Source of the DNA: Proteobacteria bacterium bin106
GTDB lineage: Bacteria; Bdellovibrionota_B; Oligoflexia; Oligoflexales; Bin106
NCBI GenBank assembly: GCA_002238945.1
Contig: MPNI01000011.1
Location: 1 to 64,000 of the forward strand
DNA: 64,000 nt
Direction: 5' to 3'
Position 1 is the stretch's first letter; each line of letters begins with the position of its first letter. This document shows positions 45,186-54,126 of this stretch, piece after piece. The notes below the pieces were generated by a model. It had not been told where the DNA came from, made no database searches, and was given only the letters and a program-made list of their open reading frames with translations. Both the position numbers and the translations under genes were made by a program.

Positions 45186-45968
45186 ATGATACTTCCCATA
45201 AGACGTCTTGTTATTTATTTTGGCAAAAAAAGTATAGGTTACGTTCATTCCACTGGACGCTGGACCTTATTTTGTTTGGATTCTTTGCAAGGTATTATTT
45301 CGCTATCTTTATCAAAAAGACAATTCCTAGAGCAAATGGAAAATATAGGATTTCGTTCTGCTTTGGTGATTATTTTAGCATCCCTTTCCACCGGTATTAT
45401 GTTTGGCATTCAATTTGGAGAATTGCTACGATTATACAGAGCTGAATCCTTCCTCGGTGCTGCAACCATGGTGGCTTTATCTAAAGAGATAGCCCCAGTG
45501 CTTGGTGCTTTTATCGTGGTAGGACGCTCAGGCTCATCCATGGCTGCAGAAATTGCCAATATGCGAGTCAATCAAGAGATTGAAGCGATGCAAGTCATGA
45601 ACGTCGATCCAATAGCTTATTTGGTTTCTCCAAGAATACTTGCTGCCACTTTAATGGTACCTTTATTGTTTTTAATATTTCTTATTGTGGGCTTTGGTGC
45701 TGCTTACATAGTAGGACTGTTGTTTTTCCATGTGGATAGCGGCATCTTTCTTGCACAAATCCCATGGCTTACAGAACCCATCGATGTGTTTAGAGGTTTG
45801 CTTAAAGCAGCCGTTTTTGGCACTATCTTAGCCACTGTGGGCTGTTATAAAGGCTATTATGCTATAAAAAGCGCACGAGGAGTAGCCATAGCCACCACCT
45901 CTGCAGTGGTCACTTCAATTTTAGCCATCCTGATCACCGACTTTGTTATCAGTTATATCCATATGTAA
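45186..45968 (+). CDS. mlaE: MlaE-family ABC transporter permease
   Basis: 260 residues from the ATG at 45186, which follows AAGGTGA by 9 bases; a GTG at 45177 overlapping efp is the alternative. Family motifs: IGFRSALVIILASLSTGIMF, SKEIAPVLGAFIVVGRSGSSMAAEIANMRVNQEIEAM (quoted here in part as GRSGSSMAAEIANMRVNQE), and VSPRILAATLMVPLL. MlaE is the inner-membrane part of the Mla/VacJ phospholipid transport system. The ATPase (mlaF) and the MCE protein (mlaD) normally follow, but here the next gene is an unrelated secreted protein. The coupling to efp is unusual. Confidence 0.9.
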   Translation: MILPIRRLVIYFGKKSIGYVHSTGRWTLFCLDSLQGIISLSLSKRQFLEQMENIGFRSALVIILASLSTGIMFGIQFGELLRLYRAESFLGAATMVALSKEIAPVLGAFIVVGRSGSSMAAEIANMRVNQEIEAMQVMNVDPIAYLVSPRILAATLMVPLLFLIFLIVGFGAAYIVGLLFFHVDSGIFLAQIPWLTEPIDVFRGLLKAAVFGTILATVGCYKGYYAIKSARGVAIATTSAVVTSILAILITDFVISYIHM

Positions 45969-46303
45969 TGACCTTATAATAATGTCACCATAAAATCCTA
46001 TATGCCCTCCCCTATCTTATAAAGCTAGTCTATAAAACATACACTGCAACAATAAACTATAACGAAAGCATTGCCAAAAAACCTGCTCACATCATCACAA
46101 ATGACAAACATCTTTCTATTTTATATGTCATTTTATTTTTTAGATAAACTGATCTTTACCACAGGACAAGGATCATCATGACACAAACAAAACCTTGAAC
46201 TTACCTGTGTTATGTGCTATTCATCGAGCAAGCGTTTGCTTTGATTTTTTTAAACTGCCATCATCCGTAAGAATCATGAAATAATGAAAGGAACGTATTT
46301 TTT
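45969..46303. other. Intergenic region after mlaE
   Basis: No gene. A stem AAATGACA/TGTCATTT with a 19-base loop and a T-rich tail lies at 46099-46133 and may terminate the efp-mlaE transcript. A good GAAAGGAA lies before the next ATG. Confidence 0.4.
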
Positions 46304-47854
46304 ATGTACTACCCAAAACACATCACCGCAGCACTGTCTCTATTATTTCTACTGCAGTTATGTATCATCTCTTCAAAAGCATTTGCTAGCGAAAACAGCA
46401 TAACTGAAAACTCCTATCTTCTCAAAGACACCGATGGAGCATTTGCTTTAAGCTCTTGTGCTACATCTAACAACCAACCAGCTGGAAATCAGGCCTGTTT
46501 TACAGAAACATTCCTTCCTGAAAACGAGCACCTTTTAGCTCCAAACTTCACAGAAGTTCATGGTTCTGTAGCTGTTGTACCTGTCACAGGAGCGGCTCTT
46601 CTTGCCTCTGCTGGATCATGGAGCAAACATCTGTATTGGCTACCCCAAACTGCGCTAACAAAATGGGCTCTTTTTCTAGCTGGAGGAGCTGTAGTTGTGG
46701 GCTATCTAACAGAAAAATTTGCTGCTACCTCTGACACCAAAGAAGTGTTTCTTTCATCAGGGCCAACTGGTAGAAAGGAAGGCGACAGTCTGACTTCATC
46801 CCAAGGAGAAGAACAACTCAGCTCAACATCACCTGAGCCAAAACCCTTACCACCTCCTGTGGTAAGTAAGGATGCAGATACAGAAACAGAAACTACTTTG
46901 TCAGAAAGCGATACAACACCACTATGGGAAAGCATGGATGATAAAGCCTTTAACACTTTACTGAATGATCACAATATCGATCTTGAGGAATATGAACAAT
47001 TTGAAGCCGATGTTGTCTCATATGCCAAAAGACGTCTTCATGTTTCCGGTACTATGCAAGGTGATAAAAGAAGCAATATCTTCTATGAACATCTTCAAGA
47101 AAAGAGTTCAGATCTATCAGAGGATCAACGCATGGATACATATGAAAAGCGATATATTCTCGATGCTGCCTATTTTCTCCTCGCTGATGTCTTTAAGCTC
47201 ATCAACAACGGAACACTTCGTTCATTTCAAAACCTCAACCTTGTCAAAGACGGATATGCTCTCTATACACAACCATTACTTCTCGAAGTTGCCATACAAA
47301 TGCCAAGGATTCTACAAAAGATCTATTATAGCTCTTCGGACTTTAAAAGGATCGGGATTGAAGGCTTCTTAGAGATTTACAGCCACGCTATACTTGAAGA
47401 TTTTGGTCGCTACGATAGAAGCTCTATGGTAGAACAAGGACAATTCCTAGATAGCAAATACAGTCTCGAAATGATCTCAGACTACTCTATTCCATCACCA
47501 TCCTGGATAAAAGACTCTATGTACCATAATATCACCTCCAAGACAGAAAAACTTCAAAAAGCCTATATCTCCAAGGTCAAAAAACTCCTATCCATGATCA
47601 GTACATATCACAACAATTTGATATGGGACTTTTTTAAGCTCTCCAGTGATGATCCACTCAGTAGAGTGAGTCGAACACGCATACTAGAAAGTTTGATGAG
47701 CAACCCTGCACAGTATCTCAAAAACCACCCCAAAGATACTCTCTTTACTGCGAGTATCTATAACAACCCTCTCATGCACGAAGCAGAAAGCTGCTTAAAA
47801 TTAAAAGACTTTCAGGATGCCCTTCAGGATGCAATAAGAGGATGCAATAAGTAA
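46304..47854 (+). CDS. Secreted or membrane-anchored protein of unknown function
   Basis: 516 residues. A clear signal peptide (ALSLLFLLQLCIISSKAFA, cleavage about residue 30) and one later hydrophobic helix (WALFLAGGAVVVGYL, about 124-138) are followed by a Ser/Thr/Glu/Pro-rich linker (about 145-205). A helical C-terminal domain of about 300 residues ends the protein. No family is recognised. The layout (signal, helix, acidic linker) is shared with the smaller gene at 56405. AAAGGA precedes the ATG. A hairpin terminator follows. Confidence 0.7.
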   Translation: MYYPKHITAALSLLFLLQLCIISSKAFASENSITENSYLLKDTDGAFALSSCATSNNQPAGNQACFTETFLPENEHLLAPNFTEVHGSVAVVPVTGAALLASAGSWSKHLYWLPQTALTKWALFLAGGAVVVGYLTEKFAATSDTKEVFLSSGPTGRKEGDSLTSSQGEEQLSSTSPEPKPLPPPVVSKDADTETETTLSESDTTPLWESMDDKAFNTLLNDHNIDLEEYEQFEADVVSYAKRRLHVSGTMQGDKRSNIFYEHLQEKSSDLSEDQRMDTYEKRYILDAAYFLLADVFKLINNGTLRSFQNLNLVKDGYALYTQPLLLEVAIQMPRILQKIYYSSSDFKRIGIEGFLEIYSHAILEDFGRYDRSSMVEQGQFLDSKYSLEMISDYSIPSPSWIKDSMYHNITSKTEKLQKAYISKVKKLLSMISTYHNNLIWDFFKLSSDDPLSRVSRTRILESLMSNPAQYLKNHPKDTLFTASIYNNPLMHEAESCLKLKDFQDALQDAIRGCNK

Positions 47855-48334
47855 GCGCTGATATCCCTATTGTTTGAGCGTGAGCGTCTCTTGTGATATC
47901 GCAGACAGCTCTGACCTTTTTTAGATGGTTTAAGCGAGGTTTTGTGAGATAGCAAAACCTTACTTTTTATGGCGTCTCTATACTCTCATTCTTGCAAGTA
48001 ACATATCCTAACAAAGACCTCACCACCCATCCATCAACAATCACTCATCCAAACAAGCATCATATGACAAAAAAAGCACAATAGCTCTATCCAAAAATCA
48101 AACATTATATGACGGTAGCTACAATACATAAAAGCACGCTTATGTCTGTCGTTAAGTGTTGCTTAGTAAGTGATGTCTATCTTAGCCGATTTTATCTTAT
48201 ACTTAATACATATTTTGTTGGTAACCTTCATCCCAAGCAGAACAACGGCTTGGGTAATGAAGCGTATTCAGGTATTATAATAAATAGATAGTAGCAACTT
48301 TGGCAAAAAATTTAGATTTTAAGGATATATCTTT
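47855..48334. other. Intergenic region before the AAA-ATPase-like gene
   Basis: Holds the terminator at 47937-47960 and the 17-mer CTATCTTAGCCGATTTT at 48177-48193, which is the exact complement of the IS3 left-end sequence at 8720-8736. No gene supported. Confidence 0.4.
47937..47960 (+). terminator. Hairpin terminator
   Basis: AGGTTTTG, 8-base loop, CAAAACCT, then TTACTTTTT. About 80 bases after the end of the 46304 gene. Confidence 0.55.
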
Positions 48335-49912
48335 ATGAAGATCTCATCAATTGGGGACTTTGAAAACATAAGAAACGATCAATGTCATTATGCTGATAAA
48401 ACAGATCTTATTTATAAAATGATCCAAAATGGACGTTATTACTTCCTTTCTCGTCCAAGACGTTTTGGTAAAGGCCTTCTCGTAAGCACAATGAATGCCT
48501 TATTTAAAGGGAAAAAAGACTTATTTAAAGGATTATACATCGAAGACAAGTGGGACTGGTCTCAAAAATATCCTGTCATAAAGTTCTCTTTTATAGGAGA
48601 ATGTAGAACACCAAATGGCATTGAAGAAAGTATGATTGCTAAGATATACTGCCTTGAAAAAAAACATGATATCAACAATAAAAATGATACAAATAATATA
48701 GGTAAAGCCACTGCTATAGATCGCTTCAAAAAACTCATCAGACATTTACATGAAAAAACAGGTCAGAAAGTGGTGATACTTATTGATGAATACGACACTC
48801 CTATCCGTGATGTTATAACGGAAGCAAATGATATGATCAAGAACAATCGTAATTATCTTAACAATTTTTTTCGAGGAATCCACGAATGTGATGATCACAT
48901 TCGCTTTATGTTTCTTACAGGCATTACCATGTTTTCTAAAGATGGTATATTTTCAGGTCTAAAAAAACTTAAAGATATTAGTATCGATGAAGAATATGGA
49001 TCCATATGTGGCTTTACCGACCATGAATTAGACACTGTATTTGCAGAAGAAATAAAAGGATTAGACCGAGAAAAGATAAAAAAATGGTATAACGGATATA
49101 ATTGGCTAGGCAAAGAAAAAGTATACAACCCTTGTTGTATACTATATTTCCTTCAATCTCGAGAATTTAACAATTGGGTTTTTAGGCACTGTACATCCTC
49201 GCACCTCTATGAATACATTACTGCAACAAAACGTCTAGACCTCGAAGATCTTGAAAATTGTTGGATCGAACACAAAGATCTGGAGACCTTTAATATAGAT
49301 CGCACTGAACCAAAGGCTATGTTATTCCAATCTGGACATCTCACAATTGCCAAAAAAGTAGATGATGGCAAAACAACAAAATATCTTTTAAAATATCCCA
49401 ATATTGACGCTAGCAATGCTGTAAAGCATGGCCTCATTAGTTACTTAAGTAAAGAAGTCAGACTAAAAAACAGTATAGACAAACTTTTTTGTTTTTTTAA
49501 AAACAATGAATTTACACAATTCAAAAAATCAATAAACTATTTTTTAGCTAATGTTTACCGCAAAGATGAGGAATACGCCGCTGTGGAATCATATTATCAC
49601 AGCATAATTTTTACAATATTCTATTTTATGCACCCCAACTACAATTCTATGAGACACTCTAGTTTGGAAGCAAGTAATATTACCCTGATTTGCAAAGACA
49701 AAGTTTTGATTATTGACTTAAAAGTTGCCCAGCCAGGATCATCCAAAGAAACTACTTTGCAAAGATCTATTCAGCAAAACAAAAATCACGGCTATATTGA
49801 TAAGTATAAGGAGCTCAAAAAATCTATTTACTTGTTAGCCATAATGTTTAGCAAAGACAAACAAAACTTTGTTGACCTGATCCATGACAAAATCGATTAT
49901 AGCACCACCTAG
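48335..49912 (+). CDS. AAA-ATPase-like protein with PD-(D/E)XK nuclease-like domain
   Basis: 525 residues. This family (AAA-ATPase-like, then PD-(D/E)XK superfamily) is often multi-copy in endosymbionts and amoeba-associated bacteria. Seen: IRNDQCHYADKTDLIYKMI at the start, P-loop-like SRPRRFGKGLL (most members read FGKSLL, so the Ser/Thr after Lys is Gly here), Walker B VVILIDEYDTPI, sensor FLTGITMFSK. The nuclease-like domain shows IIDLKVAQPG, with the expected Glu/Asp-x-Lys, but the preceding Asp appears replaced (SNITLI for RxDL). Role unknown; mobile or host-interaction roles are proposed for relatives. AAGGA precedes the ATG. The tail of a second copy is at the left edge of the window. 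Confidence 0.88.
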   Translation: MKISSIGDFENIRNDQCHYADKTDLIYKMIQNGRYYFLSRPRRFGKGLLVSTMNALFKGKKDLFKGLYIEDKWDWSQKYPVIKFSFIGECRTPNGIEESMIAKIYCLEKKHDINNKNDTNNIGKATAIDRFKKLIRHLHEKTGQKVVILIDEYDTPIRDVITEANDMIKNNRNYLNNFFRGIHECDDHIRFMFLTGITMFSKDGIFSGLKKLKDISIDEEYGSICGFTDHELDTVFAEEIKGLDREKIKKWYNGYNWLGKEKVYNPCCILYFLQSREFNNWVFRHCTSSHLYEYITATKRLDLEDLENCWIEHKDLETFNIDRTEPKAMLFQSGHLTIAKKVDDGKTTKYLLKYPNIDASNAVKHGLISYLSKEVRLKNSIDKLFCFFKNNEFTQFKKSINYFLANVYRKDEEYAAVESYYHSIIFTIFYFMHPNYNSMRHSSLEASNITLICKDKVLIIDLKVAQPGSSKETTLQRSIQQNKNHGYIDKYKELKKSIYLLAIMFSKDKQNFVDLIHDKIDYSTT

Positions 49913-50228
49913 GTAAGTGATATGATTATGAGTCATAACAACCATATGTTACTAGCTATTATCATGAGCTATGTGATTTTTCTCCTCCTATAACAACAAC
50001 CAAAAACTTTCATTTCTATAAAACAAAGACATATCAACTCTGACATCATTGGCACTCACAATGAGATCCATCTCAAGTAGATATTTTGTCTCATCTTGTA
50101 TACTATGCTAGATAACAGAAGTGCTTATCCTAGCTGTGAAGGAAGATAGCTGTGAAGATAGCTATAAAGACAGCAGTGCAAAAAACAATGAAAGATTGCA
50201 ATCATAAATACTACCCAGGAGATGGTTA
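49913..50228. other. Intergenic region before hemJ
   Basis: No gene. A possible -10 TATACT lies near 50100 without a convincing -35. AGGAGA lies 6 bases before the hemJ GTG. Confidence 0.3.
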
Positions 50229-50681
50229 GTGGGCTATTTGATATTGAAGTGGTGGCACATTATTGCCTTGATCAGTTGGATGGCAGGACTGCTCTACTTG
50301 ATTCGCTTGTTGGTGTATCATGCTGGAGAGCATGGCCAAAATAAAAACAATCATGCGTTGCTATCTTTGATGGAAAGACGTTTAGCACGTTATATTATGC
50401 GTCCTTCCATGCTTCTTACTTGGCTTACCGGATTAGGAATGGTGAGTACCAACCACCAAGTTGCCAGCTCTTCGTGGTTTATGATCAAGTTGGTATGTGT
50501 GATTATTATGAGTTTTATAACAGAGCGTGCTGCAGGTTATGGAAGACGTTTGTGGCAACATGATACGGCTCAAAAGGGTGTAGAGCAGATTCCATCCAGT
50601 AAGGCTTTACGTTGGATAAACGAGATTCCCACTGTTCTTCTGATTATCATTGTGGCCATGGTGGTTTTTCGACCTTTCTGA
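50229..50681 (+). CDS. hemJ: Protoporphyrinogen oxidase HemJ
   Basis: 150 residues, family length. An inner-membrane enzyme with four helices that oxidises protoporphyrinogen IX. Seen: KWWHIIALISWMAGLLYLIRLLVYH (quoted in two parts: KWWHIIALISWMAGL, YLIRLLVYH) with the conserved His, Arg and His; RPSMLLTWLTGLGM; SSWFMIKLVCVI with the conserved Lys; and RWINEIPTVLLIIIV. GTG start with AGGAGA 6 bases upstream. It sits far from hemX-A-C-D but completes a late step of the same pathway. Convergent with the MBL gene. Confidence 0.9.
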   Translation: MGYLILKWWHIIALISWMAGLLYLIRLLVYHAGEHGQNKNNHALLSLMERRLARYIMRPSMLLTWLTGLGMVSTNHQVASSSWFMIKLVCVIIMSFITERAAGYGRRLWQHDTAQKGVEQIPSSKALRWINEIPTVLLIIIVAMVVFRPF

Positions 50682-50709
50682 TGAACTCTGAGTGCATCAG
50701 AAACCTTCA

Positions 50710-51633
50710 TCACTCACCGATCGGCGTAACACCGTCATGAGCCATTGTTATGACATCTGATGAAACGTAGCGTTTATTATGGTCTTCTATCACCTTTGAT
50801 ACCACTGTTGAAGGATCATGGGTGTAGAAGAGTTGCCAATTTTCGTGTAAGGCTCTTTTGAGAATATGACTTTTTTCATCAATAAGTTGTTCTGGGTATC
50901 GATCATACCCAGCTGTGATGGGAAGATGAAGCCAAGGAGTACCGGGGATAAGATCAGAGCACATAAAAATGGGATGACTAGCCCCTCCATAGAGGGTATG
51001 GAGTTGGTGTGGAGTATGGCCATGGGTTTCGATGAATTGAAAATTTTTTCCCAGTATTTGTGAATGACTTTGTTGATGGAGTATCTCTACTTTTTTAGGT
51101 TTTTGTTCTATAAGGGCTCTGATGGTGGTGATGAGCTCTATTGGATAAGAAGCTCTATCACGAGGATGGGGATTGAGGGCTCTTTGGAGGGCTCCTTGTG
51201 AGATAATATAATGGCTATTAGGAAACATCAGACGTTGTAAAGGATTGTGTTGTTCTGTTGTAGAGATTTGGCCATAAGGCTTTAATATCCCTCCTGCATG
51301 ATCGAAATGAAGATGAGAGAGGATAATAACATCGACGTCTGATGGAAAAACAGATAGTGTTTGCAGTCGTTTTTGCAGTTGATGTATATGAGGGGAAGAA
51401 ATACCGTAGCGATCCATCAGTTTTGGCGAAAAAAAATTACCAATCCCGGCTTCGCACAAAATAAGTTTTTGATGATCTTGTATCAGTAAAGAGCGACAAG
51501 CTAGTGGGATCCGATTGTCTTCATCACATGTCACCCATTTCTTCCAGAGAGATTTTGGACAGTGTCCAAACATAGCTCCTCCATCGAGTTTTTGGCTATT
51601 TCCATCGATGGCATAAAGAGTATGATTCATCAT
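50710..51633 (-). CDS. Metallo-beta-lactamase fold hydrolase
   Basis: 307 residues. Zinc motif HLHFDHAGG (HxHxDH) in ILSHLHFDHAGGI, further ligands at ETHGHTPHQ and the Asp of FMCSDLIPG, with a late His in FYTHDPS. The layout is close to quorum-quenching lactonase/YtnP-like hydrolases, but the substrate cannot be decided. Its 5' end faces tatD across 56 bases, so the two may share a regulatory region. Confidence 0.85.
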   Translation of the reverse strand: MMNHTLYAIDGNSQKLDGGAMFGHCPKSLWKKWVTCDEDNRIPLACRSLLIQDHQKLILCEAGIGNFFSPKLMDRYGISSPHIHQLQKRLQTLSVFPSDVDVIILSHLHFDHAGGILKPYGQISTTEQHNPLQRLMFPNSHYIISQGALQRALNPHPRDRASYPIELITTIRALIEQKPKKVEILHQQSHSQILGKNFQFIETHGHTPHQLHTLYGGASHPIFMCSDLIPGTPWLHLPITAGYDRYPEQLIDEKSHILKRALHENWQLFYTHDPSTVVSKVIEDHNKRYVSSDVITMAHDGVTPIGE

Positions 51634-51689
51634 GATGCTTAAGTGGATATGTGTAAAAAGTAATTGAGTTAAAAATAAAAGAAGGTTCT

Positions 51690-52544
51690 ATGGTTAAAAA
51701 GATAGCACAACAAGTGGCAGATGTTTATCCTGAGAATGTCCGTCTTGTGGATGTTCATGCTCATTTGTGTCATGAAGATTTTATCTCAGATATGGACGAC
51801 TTGATGGACAAGATGCTGCAGTCATCGATTCGTCACGTTGTAGTGAATGGTTTAGAGCCGCGTAGTAATCGGGTGACATTAGAGTTAGCAACTAAGTATC
51901 CTGATATGATCAGACCAGCTATGGGCATATATCCGGTGCATGCAGTAAATCATCTTCTTAACCACACTGATCCTTTGCGTATTGAAGATTTTGATTTACA
52001 AAAGGCCATAGGAGCAATTGAAGATGGTGCTGCTTCAGGACATATTGTGGCTGTGGGGGAATGTGGTTTAGATGGCTATTGGTTTAAAGACAGAGAAGAA
52101 CTTTTGGCTCCTCAGGAGAAGGTTTTTTCTGAATTGGTATCTATTGCTACTCACTATGACATACCGGTGATAATCCATTCACGTAAGCGCGAAAAGCGTG
52201 TGCTTGAAATGTTAAGTGAGCTTAAAGCAAAGCGTGTGATCATGCATTGTTATATGGGTAATGTTAAAGCTGCTCTACAAGCTGCCACTGATCATGGCTG
52301 GTGTTTTTCTATTCCTGCCATCTCTCAAAGACATCATGGCTTTGCTAAGATGTTAGCTCAGCTCCCAGAGATGTGTATTTTAACAGAAACCGATTCTCCT
52401 TATTTATCTTTTACAAAAGGAGAACGAAGTGATCCACGTCAAGTGATGCATGTGATTTCTCATCTTGCTACCATACGCGAAATAAGCTTTGAGGCAGCAG
52501 CTACTTTGGTGTGGAAAAACTACTGTTCTGTATTTGATCTCTGA
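51690..52544 (+). CDS. TatD-family metal-dependent DNase
   Basis: 284 residues. All ligand motifs are visible: DVHAHLCHEDF (HxH), GECGLDGYWF (Glu), IPVIIHSRKREKRVL (His), VIMHCYMGN (His) and LTETDSPYLS (Asp). TatD-type hydrolases are cytoplasmic DNases/exonucleases. AGAAGG lies 5 bases before the ATG. Its 3' end overlaps the end of the converging minus-strand gene by 25 bases. Confidence 0.9.
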   Translation: MVKKIAQQVADVYPENVRLVDVHAHLCHEDFISDMDDLMDKMLQSSIRHVVVNGLEPRSNRVTLELATKYPDMIRPAMGIYPVHAVNHLLNHTDPLRIEDFDLQKAIGAIEDGAASGHIVAVGECGLDGYWFKDREELLAPQEKVFSELVSIATHYDIPVIIHSRKREKRVLEMLSELKAKRVIMHCYMGNVKAALQAATDHGWCFSIPAISQRHHGFAKMLAQLPEMCILTETDSPYLSFTKGERSDPRQVMHVISHLATIREISFEAAATLVWKNYCSVFDL

Positions 52545-53803
52545 GAATTGTTTGAAGGCCGTTGCCCGGAAAGCCGTTGCCCAGAAGGCTGCTGTTTAAG
52601 AATCATCTGCTGCTGACCAGAAACTGGCTGTTTATTTCTTTTCACTAAAAAGGCATCAGGAATTTTCATTTTACCTTGTGATCTATTACGGTTTTGTGGG
52701 TATGCGTTCTGTTGAGGTCTATAGGCTGTATTGCCACGATTAGCGCTAGGGTTGAGGCTGTTTTGATAACTCATAGACGAGTTATCATATACTGGTTGCT
52801 CCACAGAGTTAAGGTGAGCATGGTTTGATGACTGATAGGACTGTTTTTGGTTACCTGGCCTGCTTGCACGAGCAGTGCCATACTGTTGTCGCTGTTGTGG
52901 TTGGGGCGGTAACTGAGCTGATCTTGGTTGAGACTGCATAGGGTTCTGTTGTTGCACACGAGCAGGATTATAGGAAGTGGTCAGAGATTTTCTTGGAGAA
53001 AAAGTGGTACGTGCAGGCTGATTTGCATTCTGACTTACATGATTACTGGAGTTCTGACGGGACTGTCTGAGAGCTAAAGGTTGGGGTTGAGGACGTGTGC
53101 GTCCATAGCCAGCTACTATTTTTATTGTCGGTTGCCGATACTCGTCAAGGAAAGTTTTAGAGGCTGCACCCATGAGCAAAAAAAGTTTGGGGTGATACTG
53201 TTTTTTTAGAGTTCCACGTACATCGATATAACCGATGTATTTTTCCATGACACCTTTATGCGCTTCATTGTTGTAACGTTCTGAAAGAGAAAGACGCATG
53301 GTGTAAGATTGGCTCTTACGGATCCATTGTAGTGGGATTGTTTCAATATGATAGGCACCAAGGAGGAAGTGATTGGGTTTATCGATACGTGCTTTAAGGG
53401 TGCGTTCAAGAATGGTACGCTCCATCCATGAGGGTTGATTTTTTGTTCTCTCAAACCTGGAAAGTCTTAGCCCAATACGTACAGAAGCAGCATTGTGACT
53501 ATAAAAATGATCGCGATCTTCTTTTGTAGCAGTATCCGTAGCAGTATCCGTAGCAGTATCGTCAAGTGAATCTTTTGGAGTGGAGCTCTGAGGCCATTTG
53601 ATGGGTAAAGCATTATCTGAATTGTCCATCACTTGACCATCACTTGAGCTCGTGTTGGGGGAATGCACCGAAGAATTCTCCAATGCGTAACTTACAGAAG
53701 TAGCCATCAAAAGTGTACCCACCGCTAAAATGTGGTGCCATAAGATAGTGTATGCTCGTGATATGAGAACGTGTTTATGAGGGCATATCTTCAACAGAGA
53801 CAT
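52520..53803 (-). CDS. Secreted protein of unknown function with a Gln/Pro/Asn-rich tail
   Basis: 427 residues. A signal-like N-terminus (ILAVGTLLMATSVSYALE, cleavage about residue 41). An Asp/Thr-rich stretch with DTAT repeats (12-bp DNA repeat) follows. A folded middle of about 150 residues contains SVRIGLRLSRF, IGYIDVRGTLK and HPKLFLLMGAASKTF. The last 180 residues are Gln/Pro/Ser/Asn-rich, ending in SGQR repeats. No family recognised. The last 8 codons overlap tatD on the other strand. Confidence 0.65.
   Translation of the reverse strand: MSLLKICPHKHVLISRAYTILWHHILAVGTLLMATSVSYALENSSVHSPNTSSSDGQVMDNSDNALPIKWPQSSTPKDSLDDTATDTATDTATKEDRDHFYSHNAASVRIGLRLSRFERTKNQPSWMERTILERTLKARIDKPNHFLLGAYHIETIPLQWIRKSQSYTMRLSLSERYNNEAHKGVMEKYIGYIDVRGTLKKQYHPKLFLLMGAASKTFLDEYRQPTIKIVAGYGRTRPQPQPLALRQSRQNSSNHVSQNANQPARTTFSPRKSLTTSYNPARVQQQNPMQSQPRSAQLPPQPQQRQQYGTARASRPGNQKQSYQSSNHAHLNSVEQPVYDNSSMSYQNSLNPSANRGNTAYRPQQNAYPQNRNRSQGKMKIPDAFLVKRNKQPVSGQQQMILKQQPSGQRLSGQRPSNNSQRSNTEQ
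53526..53561. repeat. 12-bp in-frame tandem repeat (GTAGCAGTATCC, 3 copies)
   Basis: Two perfect copies and one with a changed last base. Encodes Asp-Thr-Ala-Thr repeats on the minus strand. Confidence 0.95.
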
Positions 53804-54126
53804 AATGCATGTTCTCTTAGTAAGAGGTTATTACAGCTAGGCCGAAAAGACCTTATATTTCCATGGTAATTCTTAGTACAACACCCTACTACACAGACAG
53901 TGCGTTTTTCTTGCCTAGAGTTGTTTGTACTTGATGTCTTCATATAAAACATGAAGTTCATAATAGCTGGATAGCTGCTACTAACATAACCATGGATATT
54001 TTGCAAGAAATATGTGGCAAGAGGTGAAGTGATACTTACGATGAAAAGTTTAACAAGATTTTAGGTTAAACTGATTATAACGCGAAGCACAAGAGATGAA
54101 TTTTTGAGATAAAAACTGGGGTGGTG
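53804..54126. other. Divergent intergenic region
   Basis: No gene. Promoters for both neighbours are expected but not visible. GGGGTGG precedes the plus-strand ATG. Confidence 0.3.

Noticed and set aside
52550-52590. 15-bp repeat at the tail of the Gln/Pro-rich protein
   Set aside because: Only two imperfect copies; compatible with low-complexity protein sequence.
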